From Bacillota bacterium (lineage in GTDB: Bacteria > Bacillota > Clostridia > Oscillospirales > Acutalibacteraceae), in the NCBI GenBank assembly GCA_023458755.1, contig JAEWYE010000078.1, forward strand, positions 1 through 64,000: DNA of 64,000 nucleotides, given 5' to 3'. Made by a program: the position numbers and the translations under genes. The notes beneath the pieces are model-generated. The model made no database searches. It had not been told where the DNA came from and saw nothing but the letters and a program-made list of their open reading frames with translations. Positions 1-8,822 of the stretch are shown here, one piece after another; the first letter of the stretch is position 1, and the number at the start of each line of letters is the position of its first letter.

Positions 1-179
1 TAAAGTACAAATACGGGAATCGACATTTCTGGGCAAGAGGGTACTATGTTGATACAGTAGGACGAAATAAAAAGCAGATACAAGAATACATAAAAAAACA
101 ATTGGAAGAAGATCAGATAGCAGATCAGATGAGCCTCAAAGAATACATTGACCCGTTTACGGGCAGCAAGGAAACCTAA
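1..179 (+). CDS. tnpA: IS200/IS605-family TnpA transposase, C-terminal fragment
   Basis: Open from the left edge (frame begins at base 3) to a TAA at 177-179; 58 residues are visible. It reads like the C-terminal end of a Y1 HUH single-strand transposase: an FWARGYYVDTVG block, then an Ile/Gln/Lys-rich helix and a DPFTGSK tail. The tyrosines in GYYVDT lie at the start of the region where these enzymes carry the catalytic Tyr on a helix. The HUH motif and N-terminus lie outside the window, so intactness cannot be judged. The hairpin-rich DNA just downstream fits the right end of such an element. Confidence 0.8.
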   Translation, partial: KYKYGNRHFWARGYYVDTVGRNKKQIQEYIKKQLEEDQIADQMSLKEYIDPFTGSKET

Positions 180-320
180 GCATAATAAAAAAATACCCCT
201 TTAGGGGTTGCCCGAAAAAGCAATACAATTGGCAGACCATTTCGGAGCCCCTTTAGGGGTATTGTTTGTAATATGCCCTTATAGGGCTTAATCATGCCTC
301 CGGCTTAGCCGGAGGTTTTG
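180..320 (+). mobile_element. Right end of IS200/IS605-like element with subterminal hairpins
   Basis: About 140 non-coding bases after the transposase stop hold four short palindromes: 195-208 and 248-259 (both with core CCCCTTTAGGGG), 275-287 (GCCC TTATA GGGC) and 297-315 (CCTCCGGC TTA GCCGGAGG followed by TTTTG). IS200/IS605 elements have no terminal inverted repeats and use subterminal hairpins recognised by TnpA. The last hairpin plus T run could also act as a transcription terminator. The exact 3' cleavage site cannot be fixed from one copy. Confidence 0.65.
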
Positions 321-326
321 ACTATT

Positions 327-827
327 TTAAGACTCATATGAACGTTTTAACCCGGAACGAAATAAGCTTACACCAAGGATAATGAAGGTGATGATTCCAA
401 GATTGGTAAGCCGATCTTTCCAACGAGTTTGCTTATCTTCAACCAGCACGTTGATATCCTCCTGCGTTCGATACAGAGAAAGAAGATATATGTTATTTGC
501 ATCGATTATGACCGTACGAATTTCGTTATCGCTGTCCGAATGAAAATAAGATTTACTGATACGGTAATACCCGTACAGGTTGCTTTTGCTGAATGCCGCA
601 AACCCATATTGGCCTTCGTTTTTTAATACAACCACGATAGAAGAACCTTGGTCGGATTTCTTCACAACCACCGCGTTTTTCATCCCGTTGTTTTCCGCGG
701 AGGAAATAGCGGCCTTGTCGATGCTATTTTTGCCTATCGTATAAATCGATGCATCCTCAATATAGAGCAGTACGAAGATAACCAGAATTGCAATTTCACA
801 GATTCGTATAATGCGCTTCTTTTTCAT
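327..827 (-). CDS. Hypothetical membrane-anchored protein
   Basis: 166 residues from the ATG at 827, which has a strong AGGAGGAAT-type site (831-838); an upstream ATG at 872 lacks one. The N-terminus is Lys/Arg-rich (MKKKRIIR) followed by a hydrophobic segment at about residues 9-26. The middle is soluble and beta-rich, and a second hydrophobic segment lies near residues 144-160 before a short basic tail. The topology suggests a two-pass membrane protein with an extracytoplasmic domain. I do not recognise the family. It stands alone next to the IS end. Confidence 0.65.
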   Translation of the reverse strand: MKKKRIIRICEIAILVIFVLLYIEDASIYTIGKNSIDKAAISSAENNGMKNAVVVKKSDQGSSIVVVLKNEGQYGFAAFSKSNLYGYYRISKSYFHSDSDNEIRTVIIDANNIYLLSLYRTQEDINVLVEDKQTRWKDRLTNLGIITFIILGVSLFRSGLKRSYES

Positions 828-923
828 GATATTCCTCCACAGCAAAACGAATTTGCACTGTGAAAATATCATATCACAAGAGTATTTGGATTTCCATAGT
901 TTTACAAAAATATTTCATAAATA

Positions 924-2096
924 TCAAATAGATAGAAAGTCCTCTTTGATGACCTCGATGCCGCTGAACTCGCCGACAAACCAGTTTGCGTTTTCCAGTT
1001 GCACCGGGATAAGCTTGGCTGGGTGTACAGCAGAAACCAATGCCTGCAAGGCGCGCGCGTTTGCGTGACCGCTGGTGCGCAGAACTTTCACTTCCAGCCC
1101 CTTGTCTTGGGCAAATTTCACGAAATCGGTAGGCAGCTGTTCTTCGGCAGGGAGCGTGACAAGCAGTGCGCCGTCGTAAAACCGAACAATTTGCGACAGG
1201 CTTTTTAAATATTTCTTCATGTTGGTGCGAATACACATCACGAATTTTTGAGCGATTAAAGCCCTTTTATCAACGCGGTTCAGCTTTTCAAACATTTTGT
1301 AGCGGATATGCTCCGGGCGGTAGCCTGCGGTAAGAAAGGCTTTTACTCCCACAAAACCGTTTGGGTTCGGTACAATGTTACCGATGGCATCGTTTAGGTT
1401 CGCCATATACAAATCCTGCAAAAACAGACGGCGGTTTCGTTTTGCGGCATGAAACACGGTAGCGGTGCGGTCAATGTCCGTTACGGATTGCAGGATGAAA
1501 ACCGGACCGGTTTTGGCGCCAATCCATTCGGTAAGCTGTTCCTCCAAATCGCGTTCGGTAACCAGCGCAATATCTTCACCGGTCAATCCCATACCTTCAC
1601 AAATAAGAGTGTCAATTTTATCGGGTAGGTTTTGCAGCATCTCCTCAAAGCTTTTTCTGCCGTGTGCGCGGAAATCGCCAGTGTACAGCACACGCTTGCC
1701 TTCGCCCTCAATTAAAAACAGATATCCGTCATATTCCTCGCGGTCAATCAAAATGGGTGTTACGGTGATGTCACCGATGACGATTGGTTCACGGTTTTGA
1801 TAATATCCGGTAAATACAGGCGTTTTCTTCATTCGGTAGGCATTGACGGCGGTGAGAACTCTCTCTGATAAGCGGCTGAGATAGATGGTACTCCCCGTCA
1901 GCCCAAAATAGTCCGTGTGTGCGTGAGCAAGAAAAACCGCGTGAAGGTTAGCAATTCTTACACTTTCACAGGCGGCGGGCAAAGCGTTGTCCTCTGCGTT
2001 TGTTCCGCAGTCAAACAGAATTTTTGTTTTGGCGGTAGTAATTTCAATCAGCGTTTCTCCTGCTGGATTTTTCAGTCTGTGTATTTGAATTTTCAT
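924..2096 (-). CDS. Metallo-beta-lactamase-fold hydrolase, RNase J/beta-CASP-like
   Basis: 390 residues, ATG at 2096 with AAGGGAT upstream. The N-terminal half is a metallo-beta-lactamase domain: FDCGTN near 28-33, the metal motif HAHTDY at 58-63, and YTGDFRAHGR with Asp141 as bridging ligand. The C-terminal half has a beta-CASP-like arrangement with a late TSGHAN motif near 340, as in RNase J and CPSF-type nucleases. The usual HxHxDH ends in Tyr63 instead of His, which may weaken the second metal site. Nuclease activity is inferred from the fold; a different phosphodiesterase role is possible. It is monocistronic, and its promoter must lie within about 2097-2168. Confidence 0.75.
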   Translation of the reverse strand: MKIQIHRLKNPAGETLIEITTAKTKILFDCGTNAEDNALPAACESVRIANLHAVFLAHAHTDYFGLTGSTIYLSRLSERVLTAVNAYRMKKTPVFTGYYQNREPIVIGDITVTPILIDREEYDGYLFLIEGEGKRVLYTGDFRAHGRKSFEEMLQNLPDKIDTLICEGMGLTGEDIALVTERDLEEQLTEWIGAKTGPVFILQSVTDIDRTATVFHAAKRNRRLFLQDLYMANLNDAIGNIVPNPNGFVGVKAFLTAGYRPEHIRYKMFEKLNRVDKRALIAQKFVMCIRTNMKKYLKSLSQIVRFYDGALLVTLPAEEQLPTDFVKFAQDKGLEVKVLRTSGHANARALQALVSAVHPAKLIPVQLENANWFVGEFSGIEVIKEDFLSI

Positions 2097-2168
2097 GAAT
2101 TTTATCCCTTCTGTCTATATCGTTCAAGTAATCATAGAACGCCAATCATGACAAACTAGACGCTCAAA

Positions 2169-2200
2169 AAACGGCATCTGCGTAAAAACAGATGCCGTTT
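2169..2200 (-). terminator. Intrinsic terminator of the mutarotase-like gene
   Basis: Perfect 12-bp stem AAACGGCATCTG / CAGATGCCGTTT with an 8-nt loop. Read on the minus strand it is followed by a run of Ts, so it ends transcription of the gene at 2225-3166. Confidence 0.85.
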
Positions 2201-2224
2201 CATTTTGAAATTTAATTCACCGTT

Positions 2225-3166
2225 TTAATTCAGGTTGTTGATAAATTTTTCAAGCTGATCGTCGTCCTTGGGGTTTGGTGCGTTGTTTATTTTAAACAGG
2301 GTAAGATTTTCAACATGCCGTATGCCTTCACCCGGTTGAATTTCATAGAGTGGACTGAGCGTTTCCATTTGCACGAACTCTTTGTTTAGGTAGGTTTCAT
2401 AGGAAGAACCAAAATCCGGATAGGCCGCCTGCATATTGTGCACATATCGTTTAACGAGTGCAACGTCATGGTTTACATAGGCCGACCAGCCCTGTAAATT
2501 ATCCACCCCCAGCTTAAATGGATGGTCATATGCTTCGTCGTGCTGGATGGTGATATATTTCTTGCCCCAAAAAACACGGGAATCGGTTATTTGCGTATAA
2601 GGCCACAGAATCAGAACTCGGTTCGGCAGCAATTCGTCGTCACTGTGGTTCTGCGGTATAATCTGCAAACCGCCTGGGGCAAGCATGGTAACTGCCCAAA
2701 GCGCCAGCGTTTTCGTCTCTTTGGATTGATTTTTCGCGCTGTGAACAATCATAATATCGGTAGCATCCTCGTTCATCATCACTTCAAAACCAAGCTGCAT
2801 GTTATTGTTTTTTTGGCGTGCGGGAGTAAAACTTACGCCGTCCGGCAAAATGCCGTAAACAACGGGCTCGTTGTCGGGGTAATAGGTGTCCGGATTACTT
2901 TCCGGGCTCAGCCAAAGGCGGTGACCGCCGTAAGCATAAAATTTGCTCCCTGCTCCGAACACATCTTCATAACTGTCGCCGTCGGTAACAAGCTTGCGTT
3001 CCAAATCGTTATACAGCATGTTCTCGCCGTTTACAAAGCCGAATCGTACAATGCGCGGTCCAACATCAATGGTAACAATCACCTCAATAATGCCGTTGGT
3101 GATATGTACACACCTTCCGTAATTTTCGTAATCTCTTTCTTTAATTTCAATAGACAAACAAGACAC
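2225..3166 (-). CDS. Galactose-mutarotase-like protein (DUF4380-like)
   Basis: 313 residues with no signal peptide or membrane segment. The sequence has the look of the aldose-epimerase beta-sandwich superfamily: an early VGPRIVRFGF strand, YAYGGHRLWLSPE at about 78-90, and long beta-rich stretches. GGHRLWxxPE is typical of DUF4380-type proteins, whose substrates are unknown; a sugar or sugar-phosphate ligand is inferred. The listed start is a GTG only 1 nt from AAAGGA. A TTG at 3157-3155 has more normal spacing and may be the real start. The gene lies 16 bp after the tmcAL stop on the same strand, so the two are probably co-transcribed. Confidence 0.6.
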   Translation of the reverse strand: MSCLSIEIKERDYENYGRCVHITNGIIEVIVTIDVGPRIVRFGFVNGENMLYNDLERKLVTDGDSYEDVFGAGSKFYAYGGHRLWLSPESNPDTYYPDNEPVVYGILPDGVSFTPARQKNNNMQLGFEVMMNEDATDIMIVHSAKNQSKETKTLALWAVTMLAPGGLQIIPQNHSDDELLPNRVLILWPYTQITDSRVFWGKKYITIQHDEAYDHPFKLGVDNLQGWSAYVNHDVALVKRYVHNMQAAYPDFGSSYETYLNKEFVQMETLSPLYEIQPGEGIRHVENLTLFKINNAPNPKDDDQLEKFINNLN

Positions 3167-3182
3167 ATCCTTTCATTAAGAG

Positions 3183-4394
3183 CTAAACCGTGAGTATCCC
3201 TGTTGTCATTTCAAGCCCGCATGGACGAACGTGGGGTAAAGACAGTACAAAAATGTCCGTAGATTTACATTCTAATTCAAGCATACTTCTTACCTGCTTG
3301 TCAAGAGATAAAATGTCTGATGAATTGGTCAGAATCGGTAAATTTGTGGTGTTTTTTGCAAGATGTAGGATTTCCTTGCCGGATTCGTTAAAACCGAGTA
3401 CGCGCACATAAGGGGGAGCAGGCGGAATGCTGTCTGTTTGCAGTCCTAAAAAGGCGGAATAAATCAATCGGCGTATGCGTGCATGGGTGTACCGCTTCGA
3501 TTTAATCTTTACATATAAATCGTCAAGGCTAACCGCCTCCCGTACGGCACGGTAAATGCGGTTTTCCAGTCCTTCACTGATGTCGGGCAGCCTTCCGAAT
3601 TCTTCTCGGCTCATGCCGCGCAGTTTTGCAAGCAGAGCCGTTTCCAGCCTGGCGGGGTCAGCGGGAGCATTCCCGCATGCGATTTCTTCTTTTGCTATTT
3701 TTGCGGCGGCGGGCGGCAAAAACGGCGAAATATTTTCTCCGGCACGTATTTTTTCGCGAAGCTGCGAAGAGGAAAGCAGGATTTCCTTGCTGTTTGATTC
3801 TAATTTTTCATCGTGCTGTGCGCCGATTCGCTTTACGGTAAACGGTGTAATGGTGGAATTTAGTTTGATTAAGGCCTTGCAGTATTCGATGCCCAGTATA
3901 TTGTTCGGGCTTTCCAAAAGCATGGCGGTTTCATGGTCAAACAAACTTTCAATTGCTGCCTGCCTCGCTTTTGCGAACGTTGCGCCGCTTTTTAAATGCT
4001 GCTGCAGTTCCTGCCTTAGTCCTGGGGAAAGTACCGCTTTCGCCGCATTCTGCAGCAGAGCGGAACTTCCGCATTCGCTGCCAAAACTGATGCTGTCCAC
4101 ACAGCCAAGTGCATGCAGCAGCGAAACAGCGCCAAAAGCAAAGTGTTCGGCACCGGACAATGCCCATGGCAGCGGCAGTTCAATTACCAAGTCCGCTCCG
4201 CTCAATAGTGCCATGCGTGTGCGCGCCCATTTGCTGAAAATCGCGGGTTCGCCGCGCTGCACAAAATTTCCGCTCATTACCGCAACGATATGTGTCGCTC
4301 CGGCAAGGCGCGTTTTTTCGATTAAGGCCGCATGCCCCGCATGGAAAGGATTATATTCCGACACAATGCCGGAAATAACAGGTTTTCCTGCCAT
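3183..4394 (-). CDS. tmcAL: tRNA(Met) cytidine acetate ligase TmcAL
   Basis: 403 residues. Formerly YlbM/DUF795: it uses acetate and ATP to form N4-acetylcytidine at the wobble base of elongator tRNA-Met. The nucleotidyltransferase signature is clear: EYNPFHAGH at 13-21 (HxGH at 18-21), VMSGNFVQRG, and SKWARTRMAL. The start was set at the ATG at 4394 because AAGGGAG lies upstream; the longer frame to 4451 lacks support. It diverges from ackA, a neighbourhood often seen in Clostridia and fitting because TmcAL uses acetate directly. Length is normal for the family. Confidence 0.93.
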   Translation of the reverse strand: MAGKPVISGIVSEYNPFHAGHAALIEKTRLAGATHIVAVMSGNFVQRGEPAIFSKWARTRMALLSGADLVIELPLPWALSGAEHFAFGAVSLLHALGCVDSISFGSECGSSALLQNAAKAVLSPGLRQELQQHLKSGATFAKARQAAIESLFDHETAMLLESPNNILGIEYCKALIKLNSTITPFTVKRIGAQHDEKLESNSKEILLSSSQLREKIRAGENISPFLPPAAAKIAKEEIACGNAPADPARLETALLAKLRGMSREEFGRLPDISEGLENRIYRAVREAVSLDDLYVKIKSKRYTHARIRRLIYSAFLGLQTDSIPPAPPYVRVLGFNESGKEILHLAKNTTNLPILTNSSDILSLDKQVRSMLELECKSTDIFVLSLPHVRPCGLEMTTGILTV

Positions 4395-4429
4395 TTCTTC
4401 GCAAACTCCCTTGAAATTAATACAATATT

Positions 4430-4448
4430 GTACTATTATATAGTACAG
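4430..4448. promoter_or_regulatory. Palindrome over probable tmcAL promoter
   Basis: TGTACTA-TTATA-TAGTACA is a perfect 7-bp inverted repeat in the tmcAL/ackA divergent region. On the minus strand it contains TATAAT at a sensible distance upstream of tmcAL, so a bound regulator would block the -10. A related core recurs at 47754-47771 and 61045-61058. The remainder of 4395-4639 shows no other clear element besides the ackA GGAGG site. Confidence 0.45.
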
Positions 4449-4639
4449 CATTGTTAAAATCGTTTCAATCCTAATTCTATGAATTTTCCTAGACTTTGTT
4501 TTGTTGAAAATTCAAAATAAGTGGGTATCCGTTTGTTTTGTTTTTTCTTTAGAAGCAAGGTCTGGGTATTTCCGCTTTTTTCACAAAAATCAAATACGGG
4601 GATTGAATCGTTTAAAAGTAGAATATTGGAGGAAAATCG

Positions 4640-5848
4640 ATGAAAATTCTGGTCATCAACGCGGGCAGCTCTTCTTTGAAATATCAGTTGATTGATATGG
4701 ATAACGAAGGCGTACTCGCAAAAGGAAACTGCGAAAGAATTGGTATGGACAACGGTATTTTCAGCCATAAGACAGCGGATGGGCGTGAAAAACATCTTAC
4801 CGTGAATATGTCAAATCACACAGCTGCTTTTATGCAGGTGAAAGACGCTTTAACAGACAGCGAAGTCGGTGTTATTAAAGACCTGTCCGAGGTTTCCGCT
4901 GTCGGCCACCGTATCGTTCAGGGCGGCGCGATATTCAGCAAATCTGTTTTAGTAGATGAAGAAGTCATTAAGGGTATCGAAAGCTTAATCCCGCTTGCAC
5001 CGCTGCATAACAGCGCACATGTGCAGGGCATTCGTGCCTGCCGTGACGTGTTCGGCACCGAAGTACCGGAAGTTGTTGTATTCGATACCGCGTTCCATTC
5101 CACCATGCCGCCGAAAGCTTACATGTTTGCGGTTCCTTACGAGTACTATGAGAAATACAAAATCCGCCGTTATGGCTTCCACGGTACTTCCCACCGTTAT
5201 GTCAGCCATGAATGCGCAAAGTTGATGGGCAAGCCGCTGGAAGACATTAAGATGATTACCTGCCATTTGGGCAACGGTTCCTCCATTACTGCTATACAGG
5301 ATGGAAAAGTGCTGGATACCAGCATGGGTCTGACTCCTCTTGACGGCTTTATGATGGGTACCCGCTCCGGGACATTGGATCCTTCTGTGGTCACATTCAT
5401 TGCGGAAAAAGAACATCTTTCTCCAAAGGAAATGAGCGATCTGTGCAATAAAAAATCCGGCCTGCTCGGTATTTCCGGTGTTTCCAGTGATGACCGTGAT
5501 GTGACAAAAGCAGCGGAAGAGGGCAACCCGAGAGCAATTCTTGCTCACGAAATGCTCGTTTATCAAATCAAAAAGTTCATTGGCGGATATGCCGCGGCAA
5601 TGGACGGCTGCGACGCGATTGTGTTTACCGCCGGTTTGGGTGAAAACCAATCTCATCACCGCCAGAAAATCTGCGACGGCCTTACCTATTTGGGCGTAAA
5701 GGTTGATCCGAAGCTCAACGAAAAAATGCTTCACGGCCATGGCGGTAAGATTTCCACTCCGGACTCCCGTGTAGAAGTTTACGTGATTCCGACCAATGAA
5801 GAGTTGGTTATTGCACGCGATACCAAAGAGATTGTGGAAAACCTGTAA
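4640..5848 (+). CDS. ackA: Acetate kinase
   Basis: 402 residues, ATG at 4640 preceded by GGAGGAAAATCG. Catalyses acetyl-phosphate + ADP to acetate + ATP, the ATP-yielding step of acetate fermentation. Family signatures are visible: NAGSSSLKYQL at 7-17, VVFDTAFHSTMP, RRYGFHGTSHRYV, HLGNGSSI and GTRSGTLDPS, and near the end FTAGLGENQ. Length is typical. The usual partner pta (phosphotransacetylase) is not in this window. A strong terminator follows, so the gene is monocistronic at its 3' end. Confidence 0.97.
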   Translation: MKILVINAGSSSLKYQLIDMDNEGVLAKGNCERIGMDNGIFSHKTADGREKHLTVNMSNHTAAFMQVKDALTDSEVGVIKDLSEVSAVGHRIVQGGAIFSKSVLVDEEVIKGIESLIPLAPLHNSAHVQGIRACRDVFGTEVPEVVVFDTAFHSTMPPKAYMFAVPYEYYEKYKIRRYGFHGTSHRYVSHECAKLMGKPLEDIKMITCHLGNGSSITAIQDGKVLDTSMGLTPLDGFMMGTRSGTLDPSVVTFIAEKEHLSPKEMSDLCNKKSGLLGISGVSSDDRDVTKAAEEGNPRAILAHEMLVYQIKKFIGGYAAAMDGCDAIVFTAGLGENQSHHRQKICDGLTYLGVKVDPKLNEKMLHGHGGKISTPDSRVEVYVIPTNEELVIARDTKEIVENL

Positions 5849-5860
5849 AATAATAGTGCA

Positions 5861-5899
5861 AACGGCGGAGGGTAATCATCCTCCGCCGTTAGTTTTTGC
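5861..5899 (+). terminator. Intrinsic terminator of ackA
   Basis: AACGGCGGAGG / CCTCCGCCGTT stem (5861-5871 with 5880-5890), 8-nt loop, then AGTTTTTGC. It lies 12 bp after the ackA stop. Confidence 0.9.
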
Positions 5900-5931
5900 A
5901 TTCTTCAGGAAAACTATGTGTAAAGGCACGA

Positions 5932-7884
5932 TTATCTTACACCGCCGCCTCCGCCAAAGCCGCCTCCGCCTCCGCTGAAACCGCCTCCGCCGAAGCCACC
6001 GCCTCCAAAACCACCGCCGCTTGAGGATGATGGCGGGTGCGCAAGTACAGTCGCGGATTGGCTGATGGTGCTGATGCGGTTCGAAAGCATGGCACCCAGA
6101 TCATAGCTGCCCATCCCGCCAAAGCCACCGTAGTGGTAACCGAACATATAGTACAAATAGGAATTGCCCCAGTAGGTGTCCATATAGCTCTTGTCGTTAA
6201 CCTGCGGGTAGACCATTCTGAGTTGGTCGCATACCTGCTTGGAAATTCCCATCATGGTCGCGTAAACAAGATATTCTTCCCAAAGCTCAAGCTGCGGCAC
6301 GCCGTATTCCTTCATGCGGGAGAATTCCAGCATGTATTTTTTTAAACCGTGCCACACCTTGTAATCATATTCGCCAGCTTTGCTCAATCGTGCTTTGCCG
6401 CTTCCGCCGATGATCATCAGAATGCCCGCTACAAGCGCGCCCGCCGGAATATAAACCAGCGTCAGCCTGCTGAATACCAGTGCAAAAAATCCGATAAGTG
6501 CAAGTGCAGAGCCGATTCCGAGAATATTGGAAGAAAACTTGTTTTTCTTTTCGTAATATCCCCGAAGTCCAATTTCGCCTTTACTGCGGGTTAAAAACAG
6601 ATTGACGGTCTGGTCAATGAATTTGTAGGATTGCTTGGCATACGATTCAAACTGCCGCATGGTAAAGGAACCGCCGTAGTGGTTCGCAACCGCGGAAATC
6701 AGCTCCAAAAAGGTTTGTTCGCCTTCGGACAAATCCGTGACATTTGCGGTTTTAGCTTTTACCGTCAGCATAACCGTAACGTCTTCTTCGTTCTCATTGT
6801 GGTTTTCAAACTGCACATATCCTTTTCGTGCAAGCTGCAAGAGTGTAGAACTGAACAGGTTGCCTTTGATTTTCTCCGTAATACCGCCGCTGTAATAATA
6901 AAACAGATGGGCGATTCCGGCAGGACTGTTTCCGGACGGTATGTCGTGTGTGTATTCCGGTGCTTCCACCGCGTAGCGTTTGCTTTTTCGCTTGGCAAGA
7001 ACACACAGGAGGATACCCGCCAGCACAATTACGCCGCCCGAGATTGCGTCCACAATACCGAGAATATATCTTCGCTGCAGTTCGGCTTTGTAATCATCTG
7101 CCCATTTCTGCTCTTGGGAGCTGATTGCGGGCAGAATGGTATCCGAATGAGTTCGTTTGGAATCGGAAAAAGCCGCCTTTGGTACGCAAAGGCGCGTTTC
7201 CAGTTGCGTGCCCGCCGGAATTTCGCTGGCGGTAATCGAAATCTGACTGCCGGAATCAACTGTCAGGAAGCTTTTTGCCGTGCAGTGAAGCCACGCGCGG
7301 ACATCCAATTTATTGGAAACATCCGGAAATTGAATGGTGGCATTCATATTGGCTACCGGCAGGGTGAAGTCGGTGCTCAAAAACTTATAGTAGAATACGC
7401 CGACATCGTTATATACATTGACGCAGTTTTGTACCGTATAGCGGAAAGTGAAGGTTCGAACCCCTTCGTCTATGCGCGGCATAAACAGCCCGATTCCAAT
7501 AGCTGTTCCGTTATTGTACAGGTAACAGGCGTTTTCCAAATCGCTCGGCGGATTTTGCGGATCAATATTAGAAGTGAAGGTATAGTCTTTGTTATAGTCG
7601 TCATCGTGCACGGACAGATTTGTAACGCTGTCAAATTGAGTTGTATCAATCGGAAATGTTTTATAAATATTGCGGTACGCTTTGTCACGGTCTTCCAAAT
7701 TGACTTTCCAGATTTCGGTCACATTCATGTCGCCGTTTTTTGTCAGCACGGCAGCCACATTCAGTTTTTCCAAAACCTGCTTGGAATCATCCTTATAATC
7801 ACTGCATCCACCCATACAAAGCAGGGCAAACAGCAGCGCGAAGCAGACCGCACCGCTCAAAATTCGTTTCAATATTTTTGCCAT
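5932..7884 (-). CDS. DUF2207 family membrane protein with Gly-rich tail
   Basis: 650 residues, ATG at 7884 with GGAGGAATAG upstream. The N-terminus is a signal sequence ending in MGGC, a possible but non-canonical lipobox. A large extracytoplasmic DUF2207-type domain (about 30-265) is followed by a membrane segment near 280-298, a cytoplasmic region, and a hydrophobic pair near 455-500. The last about 40 residues are a low-complexity Gly/Phe/Ser tail, usual in this family. Function is unknown; it commonly pairs with LemA, as here (24 bp downstream of lemA). Likely an envelope protein. Confidence 0.85.
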   Translation of the reverse strand: MAKILKRILSGAVCFALLFALLCMGGCSDYKDDSKQVLEKLNVAAVLTKNGDMNVTEIWKVNLEDRDKAYRNIYKTFPIDTTQFDSVTNLSVHDDDYNKDYTFTSNIDPQNPPSDLENACYLYNNGTAIGIGLFMPRIDEGVRTFTFRYTVQNCVNVYNDVGVFYYKFLSTDFTLPVANMNATIQFPDVSNKLDVRAWLHCTAKSFLTVDSGSQISITASEIPAGTQLETRLCVPKAAFSDSKRTHSDTILPAISSQEQKWADDYKAELQRRYILGIVDAISGGVIVLAGILLCVLAKRKSKRYAVEAPEYTHDIPSGNSPAGIAHLFYYYSGGITEKIKGNLFSSTLLQLARKGYVQFENHNENEEDVTVMLTVKAKTANVTDLSEGEQTFLELISAVANHYGGSFTMRQFESYAKQSYKFIDQTVNLFLTRSKGEIGLRGYYEKKNKFSSNILGIGSALALIGFFALVFSRLTLVYIPAGALVAGILMIIGGSGKARLSKAGEYDYKVWHGLKKYMLEFSRMKEYGVPQLELWEEYLVYATMMGISKQVCDQLRMVYPQVNDKSYMDTYWGNSYLYYMFGYHYGGFGGMGSYDLGAMLSNRISTISQSATVLAHPPSSSSGGGFGGGGFGGGGFSGGGGGFGGGGGVR

Positions 7885-7908
7885 TCTATTCCTCCCACAG
7901 CAGGCAGA

Positions 7909-8478
7909 TCAAAATTTAACCTGCGGAACCGCCTTTTCGGCTTCGTCCATTTCAAAATATTTTCTTTGAGTAAAGTGGAACATGGCAGCGAAAAGATTGG
8001 ACGGGAAACGAATGACATACTCGTTGTATTTCATGACCGTATCGTTGTAGAATTGGCGGGAAATCGCGATTTTGCTTTCAATTTCCCTCAATTGTGCCTG
8101 CAAATCCAAAAAGTTCTGGTTTGCCTTTAAATCCGGGTACTGTTCCGCGGTCGCGAACAGGTTTACAATTGCTTTGGAGAGCTTTTGGTTATTCTCCATT
8201 GCTTCTTCCGGCGTTTTGGAACTCATGGCGGCGCTGCGCCATTTTGTAACCTCTTCCAGAGTGGTTTTTTCATGGGCGGCATAACCTTTTACGGTTTCCA
8301 CCAAATTCGGGATCAGGTCAAAGCGTTTTTTCAGCTGTACATCAATTTGTGACCAGCCGTTGTCTACACGAACAGAAAACGCGACGAGCTTGTTGTAAAT
8401 CCTTGCCGCAAAAAGTACAATTAGCAAAATTACCGCAACGATAATAATAGCGGTCCAATTTAGATTTGCCCAATTCAT
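7909..8478 (-). CDS. LemA family protein
   Basis: 189 residues, ATG at 8478 after GGAGGCTCC. One N-terminal membrane helix (about 8-27) is followed by a helical domain containing VDNGWSQIDVQLKKRFDLIPNLVETVKGYA, the family hallmark (here named by its first and last residues V38-A67). It continues with NQNFLDLQAQL and a conserved RFPSNLFA block. LemA proteins are small membrane-anchored, helical-bundle proteins of uncertain role. It is first in a two-gene operon with the DUF2207 gene. Confidence 0.92.
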   Translation of the reverse strand: MNWANLNWTAIIIVAVILLIVLFAARIYNKLVAFSVRVDNGWSQIDVQLKKRFDLIPNLVETVKGYAAHEKTTLEEVTKWRSAAMSSKTPEEAMENNQKLSKAIVNLFATAEQYPDLKANQNFLDLQAQLREIESKIAISRQFYNDTVMKYNEYVIRFPSNLFAAMFHFTQRKYFEMDEAEKAVPQVKF

Positions 8479-8638
8479 AATAGGAGCCTCCTTTAATTTA
8501 GCAAAATAATCTTGTTCCTATTCTAACATAACTTACGAGAAAAATATACCAAACAATTTGAAAAAACAGTTCTTACTGACTTTTTCTACTGTTGCGTCTC
8601 TTTGGAGCCGCACCCTTTTATCGCTCCGCTGGGAACAT

Positions 8639-8681
8639 ATCTCTCTGTCACTGCGGTGACATCTCCCTTTAGCAAGGGAGA
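8639..8681 (-). repeat. Dispersed two-hairpin repeat, copy 1
   Basis: 43 bases whose reverse complement matches 50876-50918 with a single difference. It has two adjacent palindromes: CTCCCTTGCTAAAGGGAG and GTCACCGCAGTGAC. It lies in the lemA/adhE intergenic region (8479-8822), which otherwise holds only the adhE terminator. This resembles the small palindromic intergenic repeats (REP/MITE-like) common in Clostridia genomes. Confidence 0.8.
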
Positions 8682-8743
8682 AAGGTTGAAGTTTGCAAAG
8701 GGAGATACAGAATTGAGTTGCTTTTGGGGCGGTCAGTGAGATT

Positions 8744-8777
8744 CAAAAACTCCCTCATACCGCATGATATGAGGGAG
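8744..8777 (-). terminator. Intrinsic terminator of adhE
   Basis: CTCCCTCATA (8750-8759) pairs with TATGAGGGAG (8768-8777). On the minus strand the hairpin is followed by TTTTTG, about 45 bp past the adhE stop. Confidence 0.85.
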
Positions 8778-8822
8778 AAAAGCGATTTATTTGTCAGGTT
8801 TCCTACTTTTTTTATCTTACTT

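Noticed and set aside
6631..8130. Long plus-strand frame of about 500 codons
   Set aside because: It lies antisense to the DUF2207 and LemA genes, has no RBS and its translation is low-quality. The minus-strand genes have clear family motifs.
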